Shown in pieces: positions 1 to 7,454 of a stretch of 64,000 nucleotides of DNA. The notes beneath the pieces are model-generated. The model saw nothing but the letters and a program-made list of their open reading frames with translations, was not told where the DNA came from and ran no database searches. Numbering within the stretch: the first letter of the stretch is position 1; every line of letters starts with the position of its first letter. The translations under genes were made by a program, and so were the position numbers. The stretch is from Hyphomicrobiaceae bacterium (lineage in GTDB: Bacteria; Pseudomonadota; Alphaproteobacteria; Rhizobiales; Hyphomicrobiaceae). Location: the NCBI GenBank assembly GCA_022842785.1, contig JALHOW010000001.1:496001-560000 (forward strand). The letters run 5' to 3'.

Positions 1-474
1 GAAAGCTCTCACCCAGTCGAGACCGAAGGGCAGAAACACGCCGGCCACCATGCCCATGACGATGGGCATGGGTACGGCATCCATCACGCGACGCACGACG
101 CCCGTCAGGCCGAGCACCAGCATGAGCAGACCGGTGATCAGGAAGGCGCCGACGACCTCATTGAAACTGGCGTGCGCGAGCGCAGGGCCGACCAGTACGG
201 TGCCTGGAATGGTCCAGAAGAAAACGAGCGGCTGGCGATAGGCGGCGCAGAAGGCAATCGAGAGAAAGCCATTGATGAAGAATGCGCCAAAGAGCCAGGA
301 TGCGGCCTGGGCCTCGCTCAGGCCTGCGCGCGCGGTGACGGCGAGAATGACCGCCACCGGCCCCGATATCGAAAAGGCGAAGGCCACGAGGGCATTGACC
401 GCATTCTCGGCCGAAAGATCGCGCGCGAAGTCGGCGGGGCCCGCAATCGGACGGGTGATCGGCTCGAGTGACAT
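1..474 (-). CDS. benE: BenE-family benzoate/H+ symporter (partial, C-terminus off window)
   Basis: This open frame is not in the ORF track because its stop lies beyond base 1. Reverse translation from the ATG at 472-474 gives 158 residues beginning MSLEPITRPIAGPADFARDL, followed by several hydrophobic segments (for example VNALVAFAFSISGPVAVILAV and LVFFWTIPGTVLVGPALAHA). The TIPGT segment and the run PMPIVMGMVAGVFLPFGLDWV fit the BenE inner-membrane family, which imports benzoate with protons. Only about the first 40% of a typical 390-400 residue protein is present. It is divergent from the FMN-dependent dehydrogenase at 669. Family assignment is by recognition of motifs; the substrate is inferred. 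Confidence 0.75.
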   Translation of the reverse strand, partial: MSLEPITRPIAGPADFARDLSAENAVNALVAFAFSISGPVAVILAVTARAGLSEAQAASWLFGAFFINGFLSIAFCAAYRQPLVFFWTIPGTVLVGPALAHASFNEVVGAFLITGLLMLVLGLTGVVRRVMDAVPMPIVMGMVAGVFLPFGLDWVRAF

Positions 475-668
475 GAATTTCCTCGGGGCGTCCTGCCGGT
501 TGTCCTGGTCAGAGCCGGCATTTCTTATGGGACCGCTCGGCAATGCTGGCATGCAAGTGGCTGATTTCCGCTTGATCCAACCGCCGCGTGGCTTCAGTTT
601 CCTCCGTCGGGAAACGCACAAACTGCAATCCAAGCGCGAAACGCTGTCCACGAGGGAAGGGCCCGCCC

Positions 669-1865
669 ATGAATGCCGCACGTCCCGGCTCGGTTCACAA
701 CTATGACGAACTGCGGCGCCTGGCCAAGCGTCGTCTGCCGAAGATCGCCTATGATTTCATCGAGGGCGGCGCCGACGGCGAGGAAGGGCTGGACCGGAAT
801 TTCGAGGGCTTCGCGCGCTACAGTCTCGTGCCGCGCTATCTCGTCGACGTTACGAAGCGCGATCTTTCGACCGAGCTCTTCGGCCGTCGCTATTCGAGCC
901 CCGTCGGCATCGCACCGACCGGCATTGCCGCGCTCTTCCGTCCGGGCGCGGACATGATGCTCGCGCGCGCCGCACGTGATGCGAACGTGCCCTTCATCAT
1001 GTCGGGAACGGGCACCGGCTCGATCGAGGACCTTGGTCGCGAGGCGCCCGACCACGGCTGGTATCAGCTCTATGCCGCCAAGGACAAAACCATCTCCGAG
1101 GACATGATCCGTCGCTCGAAGGATGCCGGCCTCAAGACGCTCGTCTTCACGGTCGATGTGCCCGTGCATTCGAACCGCTTGCGCAACAAGCGCAATGGCA
1201 TGTCGCGACCGCTGAACATGCCGCTGAAGACGAAGCTCGAAGCGCTCATGCATCCCGGCTGGATGTTCGACTACTACCGCAATGGCGGCCAGCCCATGTT
1301 TCCGAACTGGGCACCCTATGCGGGCCCCGGCGCGCAGAACGATGCCGACAAGGTCGCAGCCTTCGTCTCCTCGCAGACGACGCCACCCATGACCTGGGAC
1401 GACGTGAAGCGCTTTCGTGATCTCTGGCCGGGCAATTTCGTGCTCAAGGGCATCATGCATCCGCGCGACGCGGAGATTGCGCGCGACGCCGGCGTTGACG
1501 GCATCATGGTGTCGAACCACGGCGCGCGGCAGCTCAATTCCGCGCCCTCGCCCATCGAGGTGTTCCCCGCGATCCGCGACGCCGTCGGCGACAAGATGAC
1601 GTTGATGTTGGACAGCGGCGTACGCGGAGGTTCGGATGCCGTGACGGCGCTCTGCCTCGGCGCGAAGTACGTCTTCGTCGGCCGTATGACGCTCTACGCG
1701 GTTGCCGCCGGTGGCGAGAGGCTCGCGTCACGCGCGCTCGACATCATGCGCAATGAGGTCGATCTCACCATGGGCCAGATGGGGGCGCCGAACATCGCGG
1801 CCCTCGGGCCCGATTTTCTCATGTGGGACGATCCGGAAGACTTGAAGCGCAATCGCCGGCCCTGA
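669..1865 (+). CDS. FMN-dependent alpha-hydroxyacid dehydrogenase (LldD / mandelate dehydrogenase family)
   Basis: A 398-residue enzyme of the family that oxidises L-2-hydroxyacids to 2-oxoacids on an FMN-bearing TIM barrel. Visible landmarks are YDFIEGGADGEE near the N-terminus, the FMN loop GIAPTG, WYQLY, TVDVPV, the catalytic-His segment SNHGARQLN (usually SNHGGRQLD) and the phosphate-binding run DSGVRGGSD. The track start at 588 lacks support; I chose ATG 669, preceded by GAGGGAAGG. The PTG in the FMN loop and the LMHPGWMFDY segment resemble (S)-mandelate dehydrogenase more than glycolate oxidase, and the neighbouring gene encodes a benzoate transporter, so mandelate is a plausible substrate. 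L-lactate remains possible. Confidence 0.88.
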   Translation: MNAARPGSVHNYDELRRLAKRRLPKIAYDFIEGGADGEEGLDRNFEGFARYSLVPRYLVDVTKRDLSTELFGRRYSSPVGIAPTGIAALFRPGADMMLARAARDANVPFIMSGTGTGSIEDLGREAPDHGWYQLYAAKDKTISEDMIRRSKDAGLKTLVFTVDVPVHSNRLRNKRNGMSRPLNMPLKTKLEALMHPGWMFDYYRNGGQPMFPNWAPYAGPGAQNDADKVAAFVSSQTTPPMTWDDVKRFRDLWPGNFVLKGIMHPRDAEIARDAGVDGIMVSNHGARQLNSAPSPIEVFPAIRDAVGDKMTLMLDSGVRGGSDAVTALCLGAKYVFVGRMTLYAVAAGGERLASRALDIMRNEVDLTMGQMGAPNIAALGPDFLMWDDPEDLKRNRRP

Positions 1866-1872
1866 GCGCTTC

Positions 1873-2568
1873 TCAAGCGCCGTCGACTTTGTACTTCTTG
1901 AACTCGGCGACGAGGGCCTGCAAGGCGTTCGCGATATCGAGCCCCGTCTCGACGAGCGTCTTGAGGCTCGCGCGTTCCTGCACGAGTTTGTTGAGCCGGT
2001 CCTGCTGCTCGCCGAAGCCGAAGTACACGGGTTCGGGCGCAACGATCTCGCCATCCTCGACGGCACACATCACGTCGAAGGCATTCTGCGAGGCAAGCAC
2101 CAGCATCGACGCAACGTCGTTCATGAGCTGGTGATAGATGCGCGCGAGGTCTGGGGCGATGCGCGGCCCGTGCACGCCGAACTTCAACGGCGACGCTGCC
2201 GCCGCACCTTCTCCCGCAAAGAGGCGCGGATTGCGGTTCAGGCGCTTGAAGACCTCCTGAAGGCCGAGACAGCACGACTCGAGATCCCGCAGCACGAACC
2301 CAACTTTCCGCCGACCGCGTGTGCTTTCGGGCGCGCGCTCCTGTCCGACCCAGTTCACGGCGGCAATGGAGGCGATTGCGGCCAGTGCCGAGAGCGCGGG
2401 AAGCACGACCGCAAGCGGATCGGGTGCGATGCGCGTGTCGGCCTCGCTGTCGCCATCCCTGGGCTTTGCGGTCGGCGATGGTCGTGGCGGTCTTCCCAAG
2501 ACAGGTTCCTCGTGCGGCGGCCTGAGATCAGGCCTGCAAGCGTGTAGTGCAGGAATGCGGCAAAGCAC
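1873..2568 (-). CDS. Hypothetical protein with one membrane segment
   Basis: I do not recognise this family. The frame encodes up to 231 residues: a proline-rich N-terminus, one hydrophobic segment (LAVVLPALSALAAIASIAAVNWV) and a C-terminal region of about 130 residues predicted mainly helical, with charged heptad-like stretches near the end (KLVQERASLKTLVETGLDIANAL). The start is uncertain: a TTG in frame about 30 residues downstream, at VLGRPPRP, follows a GAGGA sequence and may be the real start. The gene converges on the FMN dehydrogenase with only 7 bases between the stops. Confidence 0.55.
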   Translation of the reverse strand: MLCRIPALHACRPDLRPPHEEPVLGRPPRPSPTAKPRDGDSEADTRIAPDPLAVVLPALSALAAIASIAAVNWVGQERAPESTRGRRKVGFVLRDLESCCLGLQEVFKRLNRNPRLFAGEGAAAASPLKFGVHGPRIAPDLARIYHQLMNDVASMLVLASQNAFDVMCAVEDGEIVAPEPVYFGFGEQQDRLNKLVQERASLKTLVETGLDIANALQALVAEFKKYKVDGA

Positions 2569-2670
2569 AGTGCGGCGCGCAGATGCAACGCGGGGCAGCT
2601 TTGCGCGGCATCAAGGCGAAACAACCACCGTGCGGGCAGAGCTTGGCCGTCAAGGCAAGGAGCCCGCACC

Positions 2671-3243
2671 ATGGCGCGAATCGTGATCATTGTCGGCCAT
2701 TCCCGCTGGGGCACCTACTGCGGAGCGCTGGCGGAGGCTTACATGCGGGGCGCCGAGAGCGCCGGGCATGAGGTCTTGTTATTCAATACGGCAACCCTGG
2801 CCTTCGATCCGGTGCTGCGGGGCGCCTATCACACGCTGCAGCCGCTGGAACCCGACCTTGCGGCCGCGCACGCTGCCATCCACGCCGCAGACCACCTGGT
2901 TTTGATCTTTCCGCTATGGCTCGGCACGCTGCCCGCGATTCTCAAGGGCTTCCTCGAGCGCGTCATCCAGCCGGACATTTTCGAGCCGGGCCAGACGGGC
3001 AAGTTCGTAACGCCGTGGAAAGGCAAGTCGGCGCGCGTCGTCATCACCATGGGCATGCCGGCATTCGTCTATCGCTGGTACTTCGGCGCGCATGCGCTCA
3101 AGATGCTCAAGCGCAATATTCTCGGCTTCCTCGGTGTGGCGCCCATCCGCAGCACGCTCCTCGGCTCAATCACGACGGTGAAGCCGGAGCGCCGGACGCG
3201 CTGGCTCGCGGACATGGAAGCGCTCGGCCGCGCGGGTCAATAG
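2671..3243 (+). CDS. Flavodoxin-fold NAD(P)H-dependent oxidoreductase
   Basis: A 190-residue protein of the quinone reductase family (MdaB/KefF/NQO-like, flavodoxin_2 fold) that transfers hydride from NAD(P)H through FMN or FAD to quinones or similar acceptors in the cytoplasm. The N-terminal strand and phosphate loop (ARIVIIVGHSRWGTYC), the segment ADHLVLIFPLWLGTLPAILKGFLER and the later GMPAFVYRWYFG are family signatures. The length is normal. The gene stands alone, three bases from the convergent extensin-like gene, so the context does not identify the acceptor. Confidence 0.8.
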   Translation: MARIVIIVGHSRWGTYCGALAEAYMRGAESAGHEVLLFNTATLAFDPVLRGAYHTLQPLEPDLAAAHAAIHAADHLVLIFPLWLGTLPAILKGFLERVIQPDIFEPGQTGKFVTPWKGKSARVVITMGMPAFVYRWYFGAHALKMLKRNILGFLGVAPIRSTLLGSITTVKPERRTRWLADMEALGRAGQ

Positions 3244-3246
3244 CGG

Positions 3247-4572
3247 CTACTCGCAGAAGCTCTTGTAGCGACGCTTGGCCATGTCGAGGTGGAAGTGGTC
3301 GCGATGCGCCTCGTTGGCCTCGGGGCCGAGCACGGTGCCGAACGTGCCGCATGCGGCTTCGTGGATTTCGCGCAGGAACTGCCCCTTGGGACCAGGGTTC
3401 TTCGCCGCTGCGGCCAGTGATCCCGATACCGACCGCAAGCCTGCGGGCGTCTTTTGCGCGACGAGAGCAGCCTCTTTCGCGGCTTCCCTGGCTTCCTCGC
3501 GGGCCTGTTTCCACTCGGCGCGCTTGAGGCGCCGTTGCTCGCGCGGTGAGAGTTTTTCGGAGGCCTCCTGCGCTGCATCTTCCTTCGCGTCGTTCTTCGG
3601 GGCTGATTGGGGATCAGACTTCGCTGCGGTCTTGGTGTCGGCTTTGGGCTCTGCCTTGGGCTCGGATTTTCCCTCGCTCTTGGTGTCGCCCTTGGTCTTG
3701 CCAGCGGCCTTGTCGGCAGCAGCCTTCGCAGCGGCTTCCTTGGCGGCCTTGGCGGCCGCTTCTGCGGCAGCGGCCGCGGCTCGGCGCGCAGCTTCTGCAG
3801 CTTTCTCGGCGGCAATCTGGGCAACGATGTCGCGCGCGGTCGGCCCCCAGTCGCGTTTGAGATCGGCGACCTGGCCGTCCTCGGTGATGAAGTCGCGGAT
3901 GTCGAGCGCATTGGCGAGCGCGTGCTCGCTCAAGCGCGTCGATGTGCGCGCGTAGGCGTTCCTGCAGGAATAGTCGCTGATGTTGCTGATCTTGGTGACA
4001 GGCTTTCCGAGCAATCGCCGCGCGGCCGGCTGAACGTCCTTGTCCATCCACTGGACGAGTGCGACGACAAGGTCGCAAGTCATGGTTGCGGGTGGAGAGA
4101 TGCTGACCTTCACCCCTTTGCCGATGCTGATGAGCTTTACCGGCGCTGCGGAGCCGCATCCGCCGTCCCGCACGGGATCGGCTTCCTCGACTTCGGCTTC
4201 GATGTCCTTGAGGACCGTGGCGCAGCGTGCGCGCTCGGTGTTGGTTTCCTCCTCGGTCCAGCTCTTGAGGATTTCCGGCGTTCCGGGCAGCAGTTTGGGC
4301 CAGCGTCCACCCTTGCCGCGCTCGGGTGCCGCATCGGGGATAACGCGCAGCGGATTGCGTTCGGGAATCTGCAGGGCGGTTTCGCGGACCGGATTCCGCT
4401 CGGGGAGGGGCAACTCGGCTTCGCGCACAGGATTGCGCTCCGGGAGGGGCAGCCCGGTCTCGCGCAGGGGATTGCGCTCGGGCAGCCGCTCGTCGGCTGC
4501 GACGCTGTAGCCGAGAAAGAGCAGGACGATCAGCGCCACGGCCATCCGGCCGCCGGACGTCAGCACGCGCAT
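3247..4572 (-). CDS. Extensin-like protein with split C-terminal catalytic domain
   Basis: Envelope protein of the extensin-like C-terminal family (M15-peptidase-like fold, probably peptidoglycan-related). From ATG 4572 it has a signal peptide (MRVLTSGGRMAVALIVLLFLG), four 13-residue repeats around PERNP[LV]RE, then a conserved region with CATVL, CG, TCDLV, YSCRNAY and the SEHALANALDI motif (His and Asp metal ligands). About 165 residues that are Ala/Lys/Glu-rich, low complexity and probably coiled coil follow. The domain ends with AACGTFGTVLGPEANEAHRDHFHLDMA, supplying the last His pair. The insert splits the domain between its two metal-binding motifs. The track start is a GTG at 4638; ATG 4596 is another candidate. 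Family is clear; substrate is unknown. Confidence 0.85.
   Translation of the reverse strand: MRVLTSGGRMAVALIVLLFLGYSVAADERLPERNPLRETGLPLPERNPVREAELPLPERNPVRETALQIPERNPLRVIPDAAPERGKGGRWPKLLPGTPEILKSWTEEETNTERARCATVLKDIEAEVEEADPVRDGGCGSAAPVKLISIGKGVKVSISPPATMTCDLVVALVQWMDKDVQPAARRLLGKPVTKISNISDYSCRNAYARTSTRLSEHALANALDIRDFITEDGQVADLKRDWGPTARDIVAQIAAEKAAEAARRAAAAAAEAAAKAAKEAAAKAAADKAAGKTKGDTKSEGKSEPKAEPKADTKTAAKSDPQSAPKNDAKEDAAQEASEKLSPREQRRLKRAEWKQAREEAREAAKEAALVAQKTPAGLRSVSGSLAAAAKNPGPKGQFLREIHEAACGTFGTVLGPEANEAHRDHFHLDMAKRRYKSFCE
4345..4485 (-). repeat. Four tandem 39-bp coding repeats (PERNPxRE) in the extensin-like gene
   Basis: Inside the extensin-like gene the residues read LPERNPLRE, LPERNPVRE, LPERNPVRE and IPERNPLRV with a 13-residue period. 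On DNA this is a degenerate 39-bp tandem repeat directly after the signal peptide. Arginine/proline-rich linkers of this kind often span the peptidoglycan or vary in copy number between strains; that role is inference. Confidence 0.8.
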
Positions 4573-4759
4573 TCGGTCGCAGCGCTCCAGTGACATGGCT
4601 CCATAAAACACCTGACGCCAGGGATGGGTTTCCACCACAGCACGAGAATCATTTGTGGTCTGCCCTTACATCATGATGAGCCTATCCGGCCATCCAATGG
4701 CGAAGGAGCTGTCCGTTCGCTAAGGTGCTGGTCCAAGGATGAGGTAGAGGGAAAGCTAA

Positions 4760-5860
4760 ATGAGCGGTTCAGCCGCGGCGGCAGAAGTGTCGGACGGTCT
4801 CAGGTGCGAACGGCAGGGCGCGCTGAGGATCGTGACGCTCGATCGTCCCGACAAGCGCAATGCGCTGACCATTGCGGCACGCGCACGCCTCGCGGCCGAA
4901 CTGCCGACATATGCGCGCGATCCCATAACCTATGCGGTCGTCATCCGCTCGGCCGTGGACGGGGTGTTCTGCGCCGGCGGTGATGTCATCGAGATGGCTG
5001 CACTCGCGGACAAGGATATGGAGGCCGCCGAGAAGGCGCTCGGCGACGAGATCATGCTCGTCTGGCTCGCGGAGTGCTTCACCAAGCCGACTGTGTCGCT
5101 GATCGATGGTCCGGTCATGGGCGGCGGCAACGGCATCAGCCGCTATGGCACGCACCGCATTGCCGGCGAGCGCTATCGATTCGCCATGCCCGAGACGGGG
5201 CTCGGCTTCATTCCCAACAACGGCCTTGCCCATACCTTCGCACGCCTGCCGAAGGACATCGGCATGTATCTCGCGCTGACGGGTGAAGCACTCGGCCCGG
5301 CGGATGCGTATCGCCTCGGCCTCGTCACGCACTGCATTCCGGCTAGGGAATACGACGCGATCACGGCAGCGCTGGCCGACGCCGATCCCGTCGATGAACT
5401 CGTCGACGCGCGCCATCAGGATCCGGGGTCAGCGCCGATCCTGGAGCGAGGTGAGATCATCACGCGCACGTTCAACGCCAGCACGGTCGCGGAGATCATC
5501 GCCCGCCTCGAGCGCGAGCGCGGCCCCGATGCTGCCTGGGTGGAGGCGACACGCGCGCGCCTCCTCGAGCGCTCGCCGACGGCGCTGGCGGTGACGCACA
5601 GATTTGTCCGCGAGGCGTCGTCGATGCAACTCAATGAAGTGCTCGAGATGGAGCACGCGCTGGTCTGCCGGATGATGGAGCTTCCCGACATTCATGCGGG
5701 CGTGCGCGCTCGGCTTATCGCGCGGGGAGAGCAGCCGCGCTGGCGCCCTTCACGGATCGAGGAAGTGAGTACGGCGATGCTGGATGCCATCTTCACCGGT
5801 CCTGAAGCTCATCACGTGAAGCTGTCGGAGCGACAGAAGATGCAGGATATGCTTGCTTGA
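4760..5860 (+). CDS. Enoyl-CoA hydratase/isomerase family protein, 3-hydroxyisobutyryl-CoA hydrolase type
   Basis: A 366-residue crotonase-fold protein. Its length and motifs match 3-hydroxyisobutyryl-CoA hydrolase, which releases 3-hydroxyisobutyrate in valine breakdown: LDRPDKRNALT, VFCAGGDVIEM, the oxyanion-hole run GPVMGGGNGISRYGTHR and the PETGLGFIPNNG segment. The family usually has GGGVGLS and PETAIGxFPDVG; the Glu is present, but the Asp eight residues later is Asn here, so activity may differ. The C-terminus contains the HIBYL-CoA-hydrolase-specific helical tail. ATG 4760 is supported by GAGGGAAAG upstream. It stands alone between oppositely oriented genes, with no other valine-pathway gene adjacent. 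Confidence 0.82.
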   Translation: MSGSAAAAEVSDGLRCERQGALRIVTLDRPDKRNALTIAARARLAAELPTYARDPITYAVVIRSAVDGVFCAGGDVIEMAALADKDMEAAEKALGDEIMLVWLAECFTKPTVSLIDGPVMGGGNGISRYGTHRIAGERYRFAMPETGLGFIPNNGLAHTFARLPKDIGMYLALTGEALGPADAYRLGLVTHCIPAREYDAITAALADADPVDELVDARHQDPGSAPILERGEIITRTFNASTVAEIIARLERERGPDAAWVEATRARLLERSPTALAVTHRFVREASSMQLNEVLEMEHALVCRMMELPDIHAGVRARLIARGEQPRWRPSRIEEVSTAMLDAIFTGPEAHHVKLSERQKMQDMLA

Positions 5861-5910
5861 TCCGCAAGCATCTACGGGTATCGTCTTGTATTCGCGTGTA
5901 TCAAAAAGAG

Positions 5911-5926
5911 AAACAATCAATTGTTT
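5911..5926. promoter_or_regulatory. Perfect inverted repeat AAACAA-TCAA-TTGTTT upstream of ldtR (candidate operator)
   Basis: The AT-rich gap between 5861 and 6030 carries AAACAATCAATTGTTT, two perfect 6-base arms around TCAA, about 105 bases before the ldtR start. MarR-family dimers bind short palindromes of this kind and commonly autoregulate. Binding by LdtR is inference; the inverted repeat is seen directly. Confidence 0.4.
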
Positions 5927-6030
5927 GTTTAGTATGTCTATTAGCGCAAGATTTAATTTGCTCATGTAGCTTGCCGGTTAATTCGGATCCCTATCGGTTG
6001 GGACGCACCCACTGAGCCGGAGGCTGTGTA

Positions 6031-6540
6031 ATGAGTGCAGTACTGGAGAAAGTCCGTCCGCGGGATGCCGCGCCGGGCGAAGAATTCCGGGGTGAGTACT
6101 TGCAGGCCCTGCGCCTGATAGAGCGACTCCACCGTCTGCTGTTGGACGTGATCAAGGACGAGTTCGACCGCGATGGCGGCGCCGAGCTCAACAGCGTGCA
6201 GGCGCTGCTGCTCTACAACATCGGCGAGAGCGAACTGACGGCGGGCGAGCTCAAGACGCGCGGCTACTATCTCGGCTCGAACGTCTCATACAACCTGAAG
6301 AAGCTCGTCGACATGGGCTATCTTCACTACAAGCGCTCCGAAGTGGATCGCCGCTCGGTGAAGGTGAGCCTGACGCCCAAGGGCATGGAAGCCTGCGACG
6401 TGGTGGACAAGCTCTACCACCGCCAGCTCGGCTCGCTCGAGGTCGTCGGCGAGGTCAACCAGGGCGATGTACAGGGGCTCAATCGCTCCCTGATGCGTCT
6501 CGAGCGCTTCTGGTCTGATCAGATCCGCTACCGGCTCTAG
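6031..6540 (+). CDS. ldtR: LdtR, MarR-family winged-helix regulator
   Basis: A 169-residue winged-helix protein closely matching LdtR, the MarR-type regulator of L,D-transpeptidase genes described in Liberibacter and Sinorhizobium. The recognition region is highly characteristic: NSVQALLLYNIG, LTAGELKTRGYYLGSNVSYNLKKL and the wing SEVDRRSVKVSLTPKG. The ATG follows GGAGG at good spacing. The gene is monocistronic: it has its own upstream AT-rich region with a palindrome and a strong terminator just after the stop. LdtR controls cell-wall remodelling and osmotic tolerance in relatives; the target in this strain is not visible in the window. Confidence 0.9.
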   Translation: MSAVLEKVRPRDAAPGEEFRGEYLQALRLIERLHRLLLDVIKDEFDRDGGAELNSVQALLLYNIGESELTAGELKTRGYYLGSNVSYNLKKLVDMGYLHYKRSEVDRRSVKVSLTPKGMEACDVVDKLYHRQLGSLEVVGEVNQGDVQGLNRSLMRLERFWSDQIRYRL

Positions 6541-6564
6541 TCGCCGCGGATATTCGGAATTTCA

Positions 6565-6603
6565 GGCGGGGGCCGCTGGCAGCGGCTCCCGCCTTTATTT
6601 TTG
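6565..6603 (+). terminator. Rho-independent terminator of ldtR
   Basis: GGCGGGGGCCGCT-GGC-AGCGGCTCCCGCC forms a long GC stem followed by TTTATTTTT, 25 bases after the ldtR stop. It also separates ldtR from the convergent pstB. Confidence 0.85.
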
Positions 6604-6606
6604 CGC

Positions 6607-7425
6607 TCAGCCGAAGCGGCCGGTGATGTAGTCGCGCGTGCGCTCTTCGCGCGGATTTGTGAAGATCGCTTCCGTCTCGCCTTCCTCGACCAGAACGCCG
6701 AGATGGAAAAAGGCCGTGCGCTGGGAAACGCGCGCCGCCTGCTGCATCGAGTGCGTCACGATGATGATGCAGAAATTCGAGCGCAGCTCGTCGATCAGCT
6801 CCTCGATCCTTGCCGTCGCGATCGGGTCGAGCGCGGAGCATGGCTCGTCCATGAGAATGATGTCGGGGCTCACCGCGATGGCGCGCGCGATGCACAGGCG
6901 CTGCTGCTGGCCGCCCGAGAGGCTGGTGCCTGAGTCGGCCAAGCGATCCTTCACCTCTTTGAACAGGCCGGCCTTCTCGAGGCTCGTCGTGACGATCTCG
7001 TCGAGATCCGTCTTGTTCCTGGCGAGGCCGTGAATGCGCGGGCCGTAGGCGACATTCTCGAAGATCGACTTCGGGAAGGGGTTCGGCTTCTGGAAGACCA
7101 TGCCGACGCGGGCGCGAAGCTGCACGACGTCGAGCGACGGGTCATAGATGTCCTTGCTGTCGATCTCGATCTTGCCCGTTACGCGGCAGATCGGGATCGT
7201 GTCGTTCATGCGGTTGATGCAGCGCAGGAACGTGGACTTGCCGCAGCCGGAAGGTCCGATGAAGGCCATGACCGCCTGATCGGGAATGTCGACCGACACG
7301 TTCTGGATGGCGTGCTTGTCGCCGTAGTGCACGTTCACATTCCGCGCCACGACCTTTGTCGCGGACGCAAGTTGGGGCGGCACGTAGGGCTTTGCTGTGG
7401 GGATGCCTTGGGTGGTCATATCCAT
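6607..7425 (-). CDS. pstB: Phosphate ABC transporter ATP-binding protein PstB
   Basis: A 272-residue cytoplasmic ATPase of the high-affinity phosphate importer. It has Walker [10 protein letters not shown], the ABC signature LSGGQQQR and Walker [14 protein letters not shown], and the PstB-specific N-terminal segment [19 protein letters not shown]. Length is typical. It is the last gene of pstS-pstC-pstA-pstB, 29 bases after pstA. The start is either of two close ATGs (MDMTTQ). No phoU follows; the next gene is the convergent ldtR. Confidence 0.97.
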   Translation of the reverse strand: MDMTTQGIPTAKPYVPPQLASATKVVARNVNVHYGDKHAIQNVSVDIPDQAVMAFIGPSGCGKSTFLRCINRMNDTIPICRVTGKIEIDSKDIYDPSLDVVQLRARVGMVFQKPNPFPKSIFENVAYGPRIHGLARNKTDLDEIVTTSLEKAGLFKEVKDRLADSGTSLSGGQQQRLCIARAIAVSPDIILMDEPCSALDPIATARIEELIDELRSNFCIIIVTHSMQQAARVSQRTAFFHLGVLVEEGETEAIFTNPREERTRDYITGRFG

Positions 7426-7454
7426 GATGATGTACTCTCTCAGAGCCGTTTCGG

